Shown here: positions 17,501 through 25,135 of the stretch, one piece after another | How positions within the stretch are numbered: the stretch's first letter is position 1 | Layout: each line of letters begins with the position of its first letter | Assembly: GCF_008704205.1 (NCBI RefSeq) | Contig: NZ_VXLC01000010.1 | Span: forward strand, 248,001-312,000 | Direction of reading: 5' to 3' | Length of the DNA stretch: 64,000 nt | From: Nocardia colli | GTDB taxonomy: Bacteria; Actinomycetota; Actinomycetes; Mycobacteriales; Mycobacteriaceae | Notes under the pieces: generated by a model | The model's input: only the letters and a program-made list of their open reading frames with translations | Told to the model about the DNA's origin: nothing | Database searches by the model: none | Program-made: the position numbers and the translations under genes

Positions 17501-17562
17501 TCACCGCCTCGGTCCCGTGGTGGCGCGACGGCAACACCGTGCATGTCCGGACACCGCGCTAG
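14560..17562 (+). CDS. Sacsin-like GHKL (HSP90-type) ATPase protein
   Basis: The TTG start at 14560 gives 1000 residues. The N-terminal ~200 residues form a GHKL ATP-binding domain: N-box ELAQNAADAAAKAG (Asn42), the loop LRIANTGAPLDLSGVHALTA, and the glycine-rich lid GRFGVGFTAVLSVSDEIEL near 96-113. The remaining ~800 residues are alpha/beta with many acidic loops and no recognised domain. I match it to the 'sacsin N-terminal ATPase-like' proteins of actinobacteria. In-frame codons upstream to CTG at 14524 read LTGTADPFGTSALRAG and look coding, so the true start is probably that CTG, overlapping the DUF3027 stop as CTGA. It is likely a chaperone-like ATPase; the client is unknown. Confidence 0.8.
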   Translation: MRAGVLAAWRDSPTRLREDAATEADLVRAGYRDRLLTELAQNAADAAAKAGVVGRLVVRLDGAHLRIANTGAPLDLSGVHALTALRASGKSDVTAVGRFGVGFTAVLSVSDEIELRSTTGSLRFSRDLTWDALRRNDIRIPDHAANDQADEFAPPVLRMAWPAEAAPAPGFDTEVVLRLRPDIDAEALLTGLHDEAIDLLLELPALQHITIEAAEFTSTTTDLGKDLQEIRVDGPDGTHRAWWQYRAAHARWLLPLRNGRPTAAAPDVLRAPTRSDEELSLPALLIADIAMQPDRRRLLPGARLTELATGYADFARALPPGDRLVLVPTPGFARSEADGLLREALIHELQTKAWLPIVVAPGTGGKAAEDAAAALFDPAPQHATPSSAETPLSAAPDADSSTGAEISAGDPYSSATTDTDGAPAWPNALSTGAGAELLDDSAVFDATATDPVDVAVPTRASAFTGLTDDLARLLDDVVGPLVIPELSRPGHAEALGVLDVHRLGLARLAELSSGLERPPHWWYSLYAALEVFVADPLAAEELGALAVPLADGRLVTGPRTTVLDDHLEVAIPVHWARLVHPEAAHPLLARLGARSATAEDLLSEPDLRAELEDHPDDADTIDAVLRLAVLADPAALPAWLSLIELPDVDGELRPADELLLPDAPLRELLVEDSPFSAIDPAVVEGYGAQALRAIGVGWDFTVVTEADPTGPDHDLDDEDRWWSTLADDPPEFAAIRDLDLVDDAAWPEALWQLASDPRTRRLLTDRNGYTGWWLRTNARIDGTPLGLMRHPSDTEFAELLPTFAVPGLADDATAMRAILADSSVITPELATALLNALADPAKTPTPEVVSRTHATLAAAVAEDRLDLADLALPDRVRALSGDVIDPAQALVLDQPWFGLAVPPNRLVVGDIEAAPTLATLLDLPLVSESVTAEILTPGRRTTWSAEPLGVILRQLFSLPRETGDLMLHDDLQVRLHGAIEITASVPWWRDGNTVHVRTPR

Positions 17563-17595
17563 CGGGCGAATCCGCCTGTCCCGCAGTGACAACCG

Positions 17596-18222
17596 CTAAG
17601 CGGCGTACTCCGCGATCATCTGGCTGAGCAGATCCAGCTGCGACCGCACGCTCTCACTGTCGTTGTCCACCAACCACCGAAGTACCACGCCGTCGATCAC
17701 ATTCAGGGTGAACCGGCTCAACGATTGCAGCGGAACCGACCACTGGTTTCCGGTCGCGTCGCGCGCGTGTTCCAGGATGTCGCCGACGGTGGAGTCGTTG
17801 AAGTTGTACTGCTCGCGGGCGATTGCGAGTTTCGCTGGAGTTTGCTCACCCTCGCGCAGTGCGTAAGTGGTGGTTTCGTAAGTGAGCAGTTGACGTTCCG
17901 GAGTGGCTTCTATGTTGAGCCACATCAGTTCCAGTCCCGCGCGGATCAATTTTTGAAGTGCTTCTTTTCCACTTCCGACGTCTTGCCATACCGTTTCATT
18001 GGCGTCGACAGAATCGCGTAATTCCATCGACAACGCCTTGACCAGCTCGGTCATCAGCGCGTCCTTGTTTTCGAAACAGTAATGCACCACTCCAAGCGAG
18101 ACTCCTGCCGCTTGGGCGACATCGCGCGTGGTCACGCCCGCAACGCCCTTTTTTTCGGCAAGACCGATAGCGGCCTCGATAAGGTGGGCCCGTCTTTCTT
18201 CGACGCTCAATCGGGAGGACAC
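17596..18222 (-). CDS. TetR family regulator
   Basis: This is a 208-residue protein. The N-terminal helix-turn-helix is clear: RRAHLIEAAIGLAEKKGVAG, TTRDVAQAAGVSLGVVHYCF, ENKDALMTELV. The C-terminal ligand domain is TetR_C-like (WLNIEATPERQLLTYETTTY). It is divergent from the ceramidase gene, with a 112-bp intergenic region containing an imperfect palindrome, so it probably represses that gene and itself. The start is the GTG at 18222 and no strong ribosome-binding site precedes it. Confidence 0.88.
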   Translation of the reverse strand: MSSRLSVEERRAHLIEAAIGLAEKKGVAGVTTRDVAQAAGVSLGVVHYCFENKDALMTELVKALSMELRDSVDANETVWQDVGSGKEALQKLIRAGLELMWLNIEATPERQLLTYETTTYALREGEQTPAKLAIAREQYNFNDSTVGDILEHARDATGNQWSVPLQSLSRFTLNVIDGVVLRWLVDNDSESVRSQLDLLSQMIAEYAA

Positions 18223-18279
18223 CCCAGGGAGTTAAGCGCTCGGGGAGCGTGCAGTCAATTCGCCGGTAGAAAAATCTCG

Positions 18280-18297
18280 ACTGGACGAGTGACCAGT
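18280..18297. promoter_or_regulatory. Candidate TetR operator between regulator and ceramidase
   Basis: ACTGG-ACGAGTGA-CCAGT is an inverted repeat with 5-bp arms and an 8-bp spacer, centred between the divergent TetR and ceramidase genes and 37 bp before the ceramidase ATG. The spacing suits a TetR dimer. The assignment is by position. Confidence 0.45.
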
Positions 18298-18334
18298 TGT
18301 GTGGTTCGCTGCCATCAGATCGAAGGAGACGCGT

Positions 18335-20392
18335 ATGCCGCTGTCGCGCAGAACCGTTCTTGCCCGAACCGTCGCAGGTTCGGCGACGCTCGCCGCCGCC
18401 GCGGCGGTGCCCGCCATGTCCGGCGCGCTCGGCGCCGAGGCGGCGGCCGCCCCGGGTTCCGGCGGCTACGAGCTCGGTGTCGGTATTTCCGACATCACCG
18501 GGCCTGCCGCGGGATGCGGAATGATGGGATATTCCCAGCTCGAACAGCAGACGGCGGGTATTCACCTGCGGCCGCGGGCGCGCGCGTTCATCATCGGGAG
18601 CGCCGGGCGGCGGATCGTTTTCGTGGTCGCGGAGAACGGGATGATCTTCCAATCCGTGCACCGCGGCGTGCTCGCGGAGCTGGCCCGGCGCTTCGGCGAT
18701 CGGTACACCGAGCAGAACGTGGTGCTCACCTCGACGCACTCGCACGCGACCTGTGGCGGCTCCAGTAACGATTACGCATACAACCTGTCCATCTTGGGTT
18801 TTCAGCAGCAGGTGTACGACGCGGAGGTCAACGGCATCGTCGAGGCGATCGCCGCCGCGGACGCCGATCTCGGCCCCGGCTCGCTGGCGCTGGGCCACGG
18901 CGAACTGCACGACGCGAGCGTCAACCGGTCCCGGGTGGCGTGGGAACTCAATCCCGTTGCCGACAAACAACACTTCCCCGAAGCGATCGACCCGGCGGTG
19001 ACCGCCCTGTCCCTGATCAAAGGTGGCCGGCAGATCGGCGCCATCACCTGGTTCTCCACCCACTGCACCTCGATGACCAACGAGAACCGGCTGATCAGCT
19101 CGGACAACAAGGGTTACGCGGCATTCGCCTACGAGCACCTCGAGCACGGCGTGCGCTACCTCGACGGCACACCGGATTTCGTCGCCGCCTTCGCCCAGAC
19201 CAACGCGGGCGACATGTCCCCGAACCTGAACCTGCGCCCCGGCTCCGGACCCACCGAGAACGAGTTCGACAACACCCGCATCATCGGCGAGCGCCAGTAT
19301 CAGGCGGCGAAAGACACACTGGCCCAGGCACAGTCGATGAGCGGACCGGTCGACTCGATGCTTTGTTACATCGACCTGGCCGACGTCGCCGTAGCCGGCC
19401 GATTCACCCCGGACGGGCAGCCGCGGCACACCGCGACCGCGGCGGCCGGCGTCTCGCTCATCGCGGGCAGCATCGAGGACGGACCCGGCTTCCCCGGCGC
19501 GCCCATCCCGGAGGGCGTGCGCAACCCCTTCCTGGACGCCCTCGGCGGCGCGAACACCCCCGCCCCGGCCTGGCTCGCGGATGCCCAGGCGCCCAAGGCG
19601 ATCGCCGCGCCGCTCGGCCTGATGCCGCCGGTGGCCTGGGTGCCGAATGTGTTGCCGATTCAGATCGTTCGGCTCGGCGAGCTCTACTTGGCCGCCGCCG
19701 GTGGGGAATTCACCATCACGTCCGGCCTGCGGGTGCGCCGCGCGGTGGCGGACGCGCTCGGCGTGCCGCTGGAGCAGGTGCTGATGCAGGGCTACGCGAA
19801 CGCCTACCACGAATACGTCACCACCCCAGAGGAATACGACTCGCAGCAGTACGAGGGCGCCTCGACCCTGTTCGGCCGCTACACCCTCTGCGCCTACCAG
19901 CAGGAATTCACCCGCCTGGCAACGGCATTCGCGGCTCGTCAGGTGGTCCCGCGCGGTCCCGCCCCGCGCGACGTGTCCAACCTGCAACCGAACTTCCAGC
20001 CCGGCGCGGGCCCGGACAGCACGCCGCCCGGCCGCGGCTTCGGTGACGTGCTGACCCAGCCTGCCCCGTCGTACGCCCCGGGCACTCAGGTCGCCGCCGA
20101 ATTCGTCTCTGCCCACCCGAAACACAACACCCGCCGCAACAGCACGTTCCTGGAAGTGCAGCGGCAGAACGCGTCAGGGGAGTGGACGCGGGTGGCCAAC
20201 GAGGGCGAGTGGGCGGTGAAGTACTTCTGGAGCAAACGCGGCGCGGCCGAATCCGTGGCCCGGTTCACCTGGGACATCCCGGCCGACGCCACACCGGGCC
20301 GATACCGGTTCCAGCACTACGCCGACAGCCTGAGCCCGGACGGCGCACTGCACCCGTTCACCGGTACTACCAACGACTTCGAGGTCGGCTGA
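18335..20392 (+). CDS. Neutral/alkaline ceramidase, Tat-exported
   Basis: The ATG at 18335 follows AAGGAG by six bases. This 685-residue protein starts with a twin-arginine signal (LSRRTVLARTVAGSATLAAA) and an AAAA cleavage region. Ceramidase family features: GVGISDITGPAAGCGMMGYS, zinc-site region STHSHATCGG and STHCTSMTN, and the catalytic serine motif NAGDMSPNLN (Ser295). The C-terminal ~150 residues form the beta-sandwich (SGEWTRVANEGEWAVKYFW). Known members hydrolyse the amide bond of ceramides to sphingosine and fatty acid outside the cell; mycobacterial homologues act on host sphingolipids. It is probably controlled by the divergent TetR. Confidence 0.92.
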   Translation: MPLSRRTVLARTVAGSATLAAAAAVPAMSGALGAEAAAAPGSGGYELGVGISDITGPAAGCGMMGYSQLEQQTAGIHLRPRARAFIIGSAGRRIVFVVAENGMIFQSVHRGVLAELARRFGDRYTEQNVVLTSTHSHATCGGSSNDYAYNLSILGFQQQVYDAEVNGIVEAIAAADADLGPGSLALGHGELHDASVNRSRVAWELNPVADKQHFPEAIDPAVTALSLIKGGRQIGAITWFSTHCTSMTNENRLISSDNKGYAAFAYEHLEHGVRYLDGTPDFVAAFAQTNAGDMSPNLNLRPGSGPTENEFDNTRIIGERQYQAAKDTLAQAQSMSGPVDSMLCYIDLADVAVAGRFTPDGQPRHTATAAAGVSLIAGSIEDGPGFPGAPIPEGVRNPFLDALGGANTPAPAWLADAQAPKAIAAPLGLMPPVAWVPNVLPIQIVRLGELYLAAAGGEFTITSGLRVRRAVADALGVPLEQVLMQGYANAYHEYVTTPEEYDSQQYEGASTLFGRYTLCAYQQEFTRLATAFAARQVVPRGPAPRDVSNLQPNFQPGAGPDSTPPGRGFGDVLTQPAPSYAPGTQVAAEFVSAHPKHNTRRNSTFLEVQRQNASGEWTRVANEGEWAVKYFWSKRGAAESVARFTWDIPADATPGRYRFQHYADSLSPDGALHPFTGTTNDFEVG

Positions 20393-20406
20393 CGTCCGTG
20401 CGTGCG

Positions 20407-20646
20407 CTACAGGCCGGTCTGCGCGCCCTTGTCGCCCCGGCGCGCCCCGCGCCGCTGGATCAGGAAGATCCCGAGCGCGAGCACGCCGACCACCAGCCCC
20501 ATCAGGCAGACCGGCAGCACCGATGCCCACCGGTCACCGCTGGCCCAGACCACCACCGTGGCCACCAACCAGAGCGCGCTGCCGACCGCGAGCACCGGAC
20601 GCGGATCGGTCAGCCGGGGCGGGATCTGCGGCACATTCTCGGTCAC
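20407..20646 (-). CDS. DUF2530 small membrane protein (Rv0879c-like)
   Basis: This is a 79-residue protein from the GTG at 20646. A short polar N-terminus (TENVPQIPPRLTDPRPVL) leads into two membrane helices (AVGSALWLVATVVVWASG and VLPVCLMGLVVGVLALGIFLI), then a basic tail (QRRGARRGDKG). The order DUF2530-MarR (divergent, 62 bp) matches Rv0879c-Rv0880. Function unknown. Confidence 0.8.
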   Translation of the reverse strand: MTENVPQIPPRLTDPRPVLAVGSALWLVATVVVWASGDRWASVLPVCLMGLVVGVLALGIFLIQRRGARRGDKGAQTGL

Positions 20647-20708
20647 GGCACCAGCGTAGCTGCGAGAACGCGCGTCCGACGCGCACCCGTCCCGTATCGT
20701 TCAGCTCT

Positions 20709-21146
20709 GTGACAACGCCATCCGATGTTCGAGCCCTCGCCGGTGAACTCTCACTGGCAGTGGTTCGACTGACGCGTCATCTGCGCGGCCGCCGCGCCGA
20801 CTCCCAGATTTCGCTGACCCAGCTCTCCGCCCTCGCGACCCTGGCCCGCGACGGCGAGATGACGCCGGGAGCGCTGGCCGCGCGCGAGCGCGTGCAGCCG
20901 CCGTCGATGACGCGCGTGATCGCCTCGCTCACCGACCTGGGGATGGTCGAGCGCAAGCCGCACCCCACCGATGGTCGCCAGATCATCGTGTCGCTGTCCG
21001 AGGCGGGTACCGCGCTCATCGCCGACGAGACGCACGCCCGCGAGGCCTGGATGACCGAACAGCTCTCCGGCCTCACCGACAATCAGATCGACGTGCTCAC
21101 CCAGGCCGTCGGCATCATGAAGCAGATAGTCGCCGAATCCGAGTAG
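20709..21146 (+). CDS. MarR family regulator (Rv0880-like)
   Basis: This is a 145-residue winged-helix protein: LRGRRADSQISLTQLSALAT, the recognition region GALAARERVQPPSMTRVIAS, then the wing LVERKPHPTDGRQIIV-like segment. The GTG start at 20709 lies about ten bases after a TATCGT box with no Shine-Dalgarno sequence, suggesting a leaderless message, common in these organisms. MarR proteins bind palindromic operators near their own promoters, and the divergent DUF2530 gene is a plausible target. Confidence 0.88.
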   Translation: MTTPSDVRALAGELSLAVVRLTRHLRGRRADSQISLTQLSALATLARDGEMTPGALAARERVQPPSMTRVIASLTDLGMVERKPHPTDGRQIIVSLSEAGTALIADETHAREAWMTEQLSGLTDNQIDVLTQAVGIMKQIVAESE

Positions 21147-21168
21147 GCCTCCTGCCATCCCCTGGCGG

Positions 21169-21570
21169 TCAGCGCGCCCCGAACGGCTGGTCGCTGTCCA
21201 CGATGTCGCGCCCGAGCGGGAACAGCGACAGCGGGATGAGCTTCAAATTGGCCCAGCCGAACGGGATTCCGATGATCGAGATGAACAGCGGGATGCTGGT
21301 CAGCAGGTGGCCGAGGGCGAGCCACCAGCCCGCGACGATCACCCAGATGATGTTGCCGACCAGCGAGCCGGCGCCCGCGCCCGGCCGCTCCACCGTGGTC
21401 CGGCCGAACGGCCACAGCGCGTAGGCCGCGATCCGGAACGACGCGATGCCCCACGGGATGGTGATGATCAGGATGCAGCAGATGATCCCGGCCAGGATGT
21501 AACCCAGCGCCATCCACACCCCGACGAACACGAGCCACAGGACGTTGAGGATCAAACGAATCGGCGCCAT
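21169..21570 (-). CDS. YccF family inner-membrane protein
   Basis: This is a 133-residue protein from the ATG at 21570 with two copies of the YccF domain, about residues 1-55 and 75-130. Each copy has a hydrophobic segment followed by a conserved IxIPxGxAxxR/LxxxxLxPxGR pattern (IITIPWGIASFRIAAYALWP and IIGIPFGWANLKLIPLSLFP). Four membrane helices are expected. YccF proteins are widespread, with no established biochemical role. It converges on the MarR gene with 22 bp between stops. Confidence 0.85.
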   Translation of the reverse strand: MAPIRLILNVLWLVFVGVWMALGYILAGIICCILIITIPWGIASFRIAAYALWPFGRTTVERPGAGAGSLVGNIIWVIVAGWWLALGHLLTSIPLFISIIGIPFGWANLKLIPLSLFPLGRDIVDSDQPFGAR

Positions 21571-21662
21571 GTGAACAGGATGCCAGCCGAACCGGGCACC
21601 GGCATCAGGGTTTCCCCCGAGCCGGTGCGTCGTCGGCCACAGCCGCGATATCCGGGCATGGG

Positions 21663-22868
21663 TCAGAAGAACCACCCGAGCATTGCGTCGCGTTCGGCGG
21701 CGAAGGCGTCGCCGAACGCGCGGACCGTCGCGGAGTCCTTGGCCTGCAAGCGGTTTGCCTCCGCGAAGACCCGTGCCGGATAGGCGCCGAGGTACATGCT
21801 GGCGAGCACATCGATGCCGAGTTCGAGGTCAGCCGGTCGGTTGGTCGGCGTGCATTCGGCGATGCCGTCGCGCACGGTGAGGGCGAAGCTGCCGCCCGCG
21901 TCGCGGAACGGATCGGTCACCGCGAGCACGACTTCCAGGTCGCGCTGATACGAGCGGGCGGTGAGCGCGGCCGGAATGTCCATGAGCCGCAACCACAGTG
22001 CGTCGTAGCGCGCGGTGGTCCCGACCAGCCGGATGTCGGTGAGCAGGTACGGCAGCGGGTCGTTGTCGCTGAGTACCGCGTCGATATGCGTCACCAGTTC
22101 CAGCCCGGCCAGCACCCGCCACAGCGCGGCATGCGCGTCGGTGGTCACCGCCCGCATGTCGACCACCTCGGCGACATTGACGTCCTGGCTGCGGGTGTAG
22201 CGGTAGAGCGCGTAGCCGTCCGGATGCAGCAGGGCGAACAGATCGGTGCCGCCGCCGCGGTATTCGGCCGGGTCGGCGAACAGCATCTTCCAGCTGGTCT
22301 CCGGGCGGGCCTGCGCGCCGGGCACGAGCCGGCGCCAGCGGTCGTAGACGGCCTGCACCTGATCGGTCACCTCGGCCAGCGTGGCGAGCACGACGCCACC
22401 CGGATCCGGCGCCGTCGGCCGGAACTCGGCGAACCGGCGATCGATGCGCACCGCGTTCTCCCGGATCGTCGGCCCGTAGCCGAAGCGCCCGTAGATGGTG
22501 CCCTGGCTGGCCGTGAAGATGGTCAGCGGCACGCCCTCCGCCTCGGTCCGCCGGTGCTGCTCGGTGTACATCGCCCGGAGGATCCCGCGCCGCCGATGCG
22601 TCGGCGCGACCACGACGCCCGCGATCCCGCACGCCTCGACCGTGCGTTCGCCGGGCACCGTCAGCGTCATCCTGGCCGCCTTGGTCGCCCCGACTATCCG
22701 TTCGCCGTCCAGCGCGACGATGGCGCCCTCGACGGGGAAGACCCTGGTCGCCGGGTTCCGGAACGCCTCGGGCAGCCGCATGCCGAAGGAGGTATCGGCG
22801 ACCAGCGTGATCGCGGCGTCGTCGGCGGGAGTGGCCGACCGAATGGTGATTCCGTTTGGCAGCGTCAT
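21663..22868 (-). CDS. Eis-like GNAT N-acetyltransferase
   Basis: This is a 401-residue protein, the size of Eis. The N-terminal GNAT domain includes the acetyl-CoA loop VVVAPTHRRRGILRAMY and the preceding strand ACGIAG. A second GNAT-like region and a C-terminal SCP2-like domain follow (SFALTVRDGIAECTP, LELGIDVLASMYLG), and the chain ends GWFF as Eis proteins do, with the terminal carboxylate acting in catalysis in known members. Mycobacterial Eis acetylates amines, including aminoglycosides and host proteins. The substrate here is unknown. It is divergent from the SpoU methyltransferase gene (106 bp). Confidence 0.87.
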   Translation of the reverse strand: MTLPNGITIRSATPADDAAITLVADTSFGMRLPEAFRNPATRVFPVEGAIVALDGERIVGATKAARMTLTVPGERTVEACGIAGVVVAPTHRRRGILRAMYTEQHRRTEAEGVPLTIFTASQGTIYGRFGYGPTIRENAVRIDRRFAEFRPTAPDPGGVVLATLAEVTDQVQAVYDRWRRLVPGAQARPETSWKMLFADPAEYRGGGTDLFALLHPDGYALYRYTRSQDVNVAEVVDMRAVTTDAHAALWRVLAGLELVTHIDAVLSDNDPLPYLLTDIRLVGTTARYDALWLRLMDIPAALTARSYQRDLEVVLAVTDPFRDAGGSFALTVRDGIAECTPTNRPADLELGIDVLASMYLGAYPARVFAEANRLQAKDSATVRAFGDAFAAERDAMLGWFF

Positions 22869-22974
22869 GGCACGACACTCCCACGCGGCGTGCGGCAGCG
22901 CATTCGAATTAGTACCGGGCGACTCGGCCGCACCGGAGGCGGCGGCGCGCGCCCGGCCCAGGCAGGATGTATCC

Positions 22975-23775
22975 GTGGCCGAAGTGATCGATATCGTCGA
23001 CCCCGCCGATCCGCGGGTCGATGACTTCCGCGACCTCAAGTCCGCCGATCGCCGGCCAGATCTGCCGGGCCGGAAGGGTCTGGTGATCGCCGAGGGCGTG
23101 GTGGTCGTGCAGCGAATGCTGGATTCCCGGTTCGCGCCGACCGCCTTACTGGGCGTGGACAAGCGGCGCGAAGAGCTGGCCGACGACCTGGCCGGCGCCG
23201 ACGTGCCCTACTACCGCGCGTCCGCCGAGGTGATGGCGGAGGTGGTCGGCTTCCATCTCAATCGAGGGGTGCTCGCGGTCGCCCAGCGCCCCGCACCGCT
23301 CACCCTGGACGAGGTCCTGGAGTCGGCGCGCACGGTGGCCGTGCTGGAGGGCGTCAACGATCACGAGAACCTCGGCTCGATGTTCCGCAACGCGGCCGGC
23401 CTGGGCGCCGAGGCCATCCTGTTCGGTGATCGGTGCGCCGACCCGCTCTACCGGCGCGCGGTGCGGGTGTCCATGGGGCACGTGCTGCGGGTGCCTTTCG
23501 CTTCCGTCCCCGACTGGCCCCGGGGTCTGGATATACTGCGGCGCAAAGGGTTCCAGATCATCGCGTTAACTCCGAACCCCGCCGCGGTGACGCTGGCCGC
23601 GGCAATGACCGGAGACCGGGTGGCCTTGTTGCTCGGCGCCGAAGGTCCAGGGTTGAGCGAGGACGCGATGCGAGCCACCGATGTGCGGGCGCGAATTCCG
23701 ATGTCACCGGGCACCGATTCGCTCAACGTGGCCACCGCGGCCGCGATGGCCTTCTACGAGCGGGTCCGGACGTGA
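22975..23775 (+). CDS. SpoU/TrmH family RNA 2'-O-ribose methyltransferase (Rv0881-like)
   Basis: This is a 266-residue protein from the GTG at 22975. The N-terminal substrate-binding domain (GRKGLVIAEGVVVVQRMLDS) is followed by the SPOUT fold with all three motifs: ENLGSMFRNAAGLGAEAILF, LLLGAEGPGLS and IPMSPGTDSLNVATAAA (trefoil knot). It methylates a ribose in rRNA or tRNA with S-adenosylmethionine; the exact nucleotide is not deducible. The stop overlaps the next start by four bases (GTGA), so the DUF2537 gene is coupled. Confidence 0.9.
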   Translation: MAEVIDIVDPADPRVDDFRDLKSADRRPDLPGRKGLVIAEGVVVVQRMLDSRFAPTALLGVDKRREELADDLAGADVPYYRASAEVMAEVVGFHLNRGVLAVAQRPAPLTLDEVLESARTVAVLEGVNDHENLGSMFRNAAGLGAEAILFGDRCADPLYRRAVRVSMGHVLRVPFASVPDWPRGLDILRRKGFQIIALTPNPAAVTLAAAMTGDRVALLLGAEGPGLSEDAMRATDVRARIPMSPGTDSLNVATAAAMAFYERVRT

Positions 23776-24056
23776 GTTATCCACCGCATCATGGCCCGAC
23801 GCCCTGGGGCGCCGGGATCACCGTCTCGATCATGGTCGGGTTGCTCGCCGCGGTCGCGGTGTTCTCCTTCGGCCGCGCGCTCGCCGAGGTGCATCCGCTG
23901 CTCGCGGTGGCGGTGAACCTGGTCGCGGCCGGCGGGGCCGCGCCGACCGCCTGGCGGTGGCGGTGGACGCCGGTGACCAGGTGGGTGGTCGGCGGCGCCG
24001 TGGTGGGTGTGCTGCTCGGCTGGGTGGCGTTGCTGATCAGCGGGATCGCGGCTTAG
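23772..24056 (+). CDS. DUF2537 membrane protein (Rv0882-like)
   Basis: This is a 94-residue protein starting with GTG at 23772, overlapping the methyltransferase stop. Three predicted helices: GITVSIMVGLLAAVAVFSFG, LLAVAVNLVAAGGAAP and WVVGGAVVGVLLGWVALLIS. This is the DUF2537 family at the same place as Rv0882. Its stop codon interlocks with that of the convergent gene (TTAG shared). Function unknown. Confidence 0.82.
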   Translation: MSYPPHHGPTPWGAGITVSIMVGLLAAVAVFSFGRALAEVHPLLAVAVNLVAAGGAAPTAWRWRWTPVTRWVVGGAVVGVLLGWVALLISGIAA

Positions 24057-24799
24057 GAAACACGGTCGTGGCCGCGCAGCCAGCCGAACAGGCCGCGCTT
24101 GGGTCGCGCGCCGAGGTCCGGCTCGTGCTGCGGCGGCACCAGCGTGGCCGGGTCGGGCGCTTGGCCTTTCGGATACAGCGTGAACCCGCACACCGCGACA
24201 TCGCCGGGGACCAAGGCGCCCTCGGCGGCGGGGGAGCGGTAGTGGAAGCCGAGCCATTCGTGGTTGGCCGCGTCGGCGAAATCGGGCGGGTCGAACGGCA
24301 GGGTCTGCGGGTCCGGCAGTTCGCCCGCCTGCCAGCGCACCGGATGCTCGCCGGCCCAATACGGCCGCTCCCACACCAGCGGCAGGCCCTCGTCCTCCAG
24401 GATGTTCACCCGGCTGGAACTGAACGCCCGGCGGAATTCGCCCCGCTCCCAATGCGCGAACGCGCCCCAGCCGTGCGCGGCGTCGAACGACACCAGGAAG
24501 GTGTGCTCGGAGGCCAGCGGCCGGACCAGCAACTCCGGGATCTCGGTCGGATGCACGCGCGCGGCCTGGGCCGAGCACACGACCGTCACGCCCGGGTAGC
24601 AACCGATGTATACCTCGTCGAGGTCGGGGCCGGCACAGCCGGCCAGGGTGCCGACCATGATCGGCAGCACGTCCCGGTCGCCGTGCAACTGTTTCGCCAG
24701 CGCCAGTGCGGCATCCGGATCCGGATCGTGGTTGGCGCGCAGGACCGTCAACGGGTCGGGGGCGTCGACGTACCAGAGCGTCGAAGCTTTCGATAGCAT
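24053..24799 (-). CDS. DUF6928-type protein of unknown function
   Basis: From the ATG at 24799, with GGGAGGTG upstream, the product is 248 residues. It is soluble: KASTLWYVDAPDPLTVLRAN at the start, a central CSAQAARVHPTEIPEL and FLVSFDAAHGWGAFAHWERG, and WERPYWAGEHP. I recognise the family as DUF6928-like actinobacterial proteins without known function. The C-terminus (RPKRGLFGWLRGHD) is basic-amphipathic and could touch the membrane. It is not in the M. tuberculosis order I remember. Confidence 0.7.
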   Translation of the reverse strand: MLSKASTLWYVDAPDPLTVLRANHDPDPDAALALAKQLHGDRDVLPIMVGTLAGCAGPDLDEVYIGCYPGVTVVCSAQAARVHPTEIPELLVRPLASEHTFLVSFDAAHGWGAFAHWERGEFRRAFSSSRVNILEDEGLPLVWERPYWAGEHPVRWQAGELPDPQTLPFDPPDFADAANHEWLGFHYRSPAAEGALVPGDVAVCGFTLYPKGQAPDPATLVPPQHEPDLGARPKRGLFGWLRGHDRVS

Positions 24800-25135
24800 T
24801 TCCGGCACCTCCCGATGGTTGCACGAATCAGCTCCGCGAACTTCGAGCAACGCACTGGGGTGTCGAACAATTCATCGTCTTCTTGAACCGTCCGGGCCGC
24901 AGTGCGCAGTCGACAACACACCGAAAAATCTACTCGCCCTGAACGTCGCTAGGCGGACCTTCGGCCCCTGAACACGCCAGTGCGTACCAGAAATCCGTCG
25001 GCGGACGTCGTTTCCGGAACGCGGCGATACCGCTGGCTAATTCGCCGAGCGAAGGGTTTGCGCGTTCCGGACATGCGGATGCGACAAGACCTCAGGACGA
25101 CTGAGCAATCGAAATGCAGGCAGCTTCAAGCACAC
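24800..25135. other. 336-bp gap: inverted repeat, no gene
   Basis: The gap is less GC-rich than its surroundings. It holds one perfect 10-bp inverted repeat, CCGGAACGCG (25014-25023) with CGCGTTCCGG (25061-25070), about 65 bp after the sepH stop and possibly its terminator or an operator. The promoter for the minus-strand DUF6928 gene must lie in the first half. I see no coding frame with family features. Confidence 0.5.
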
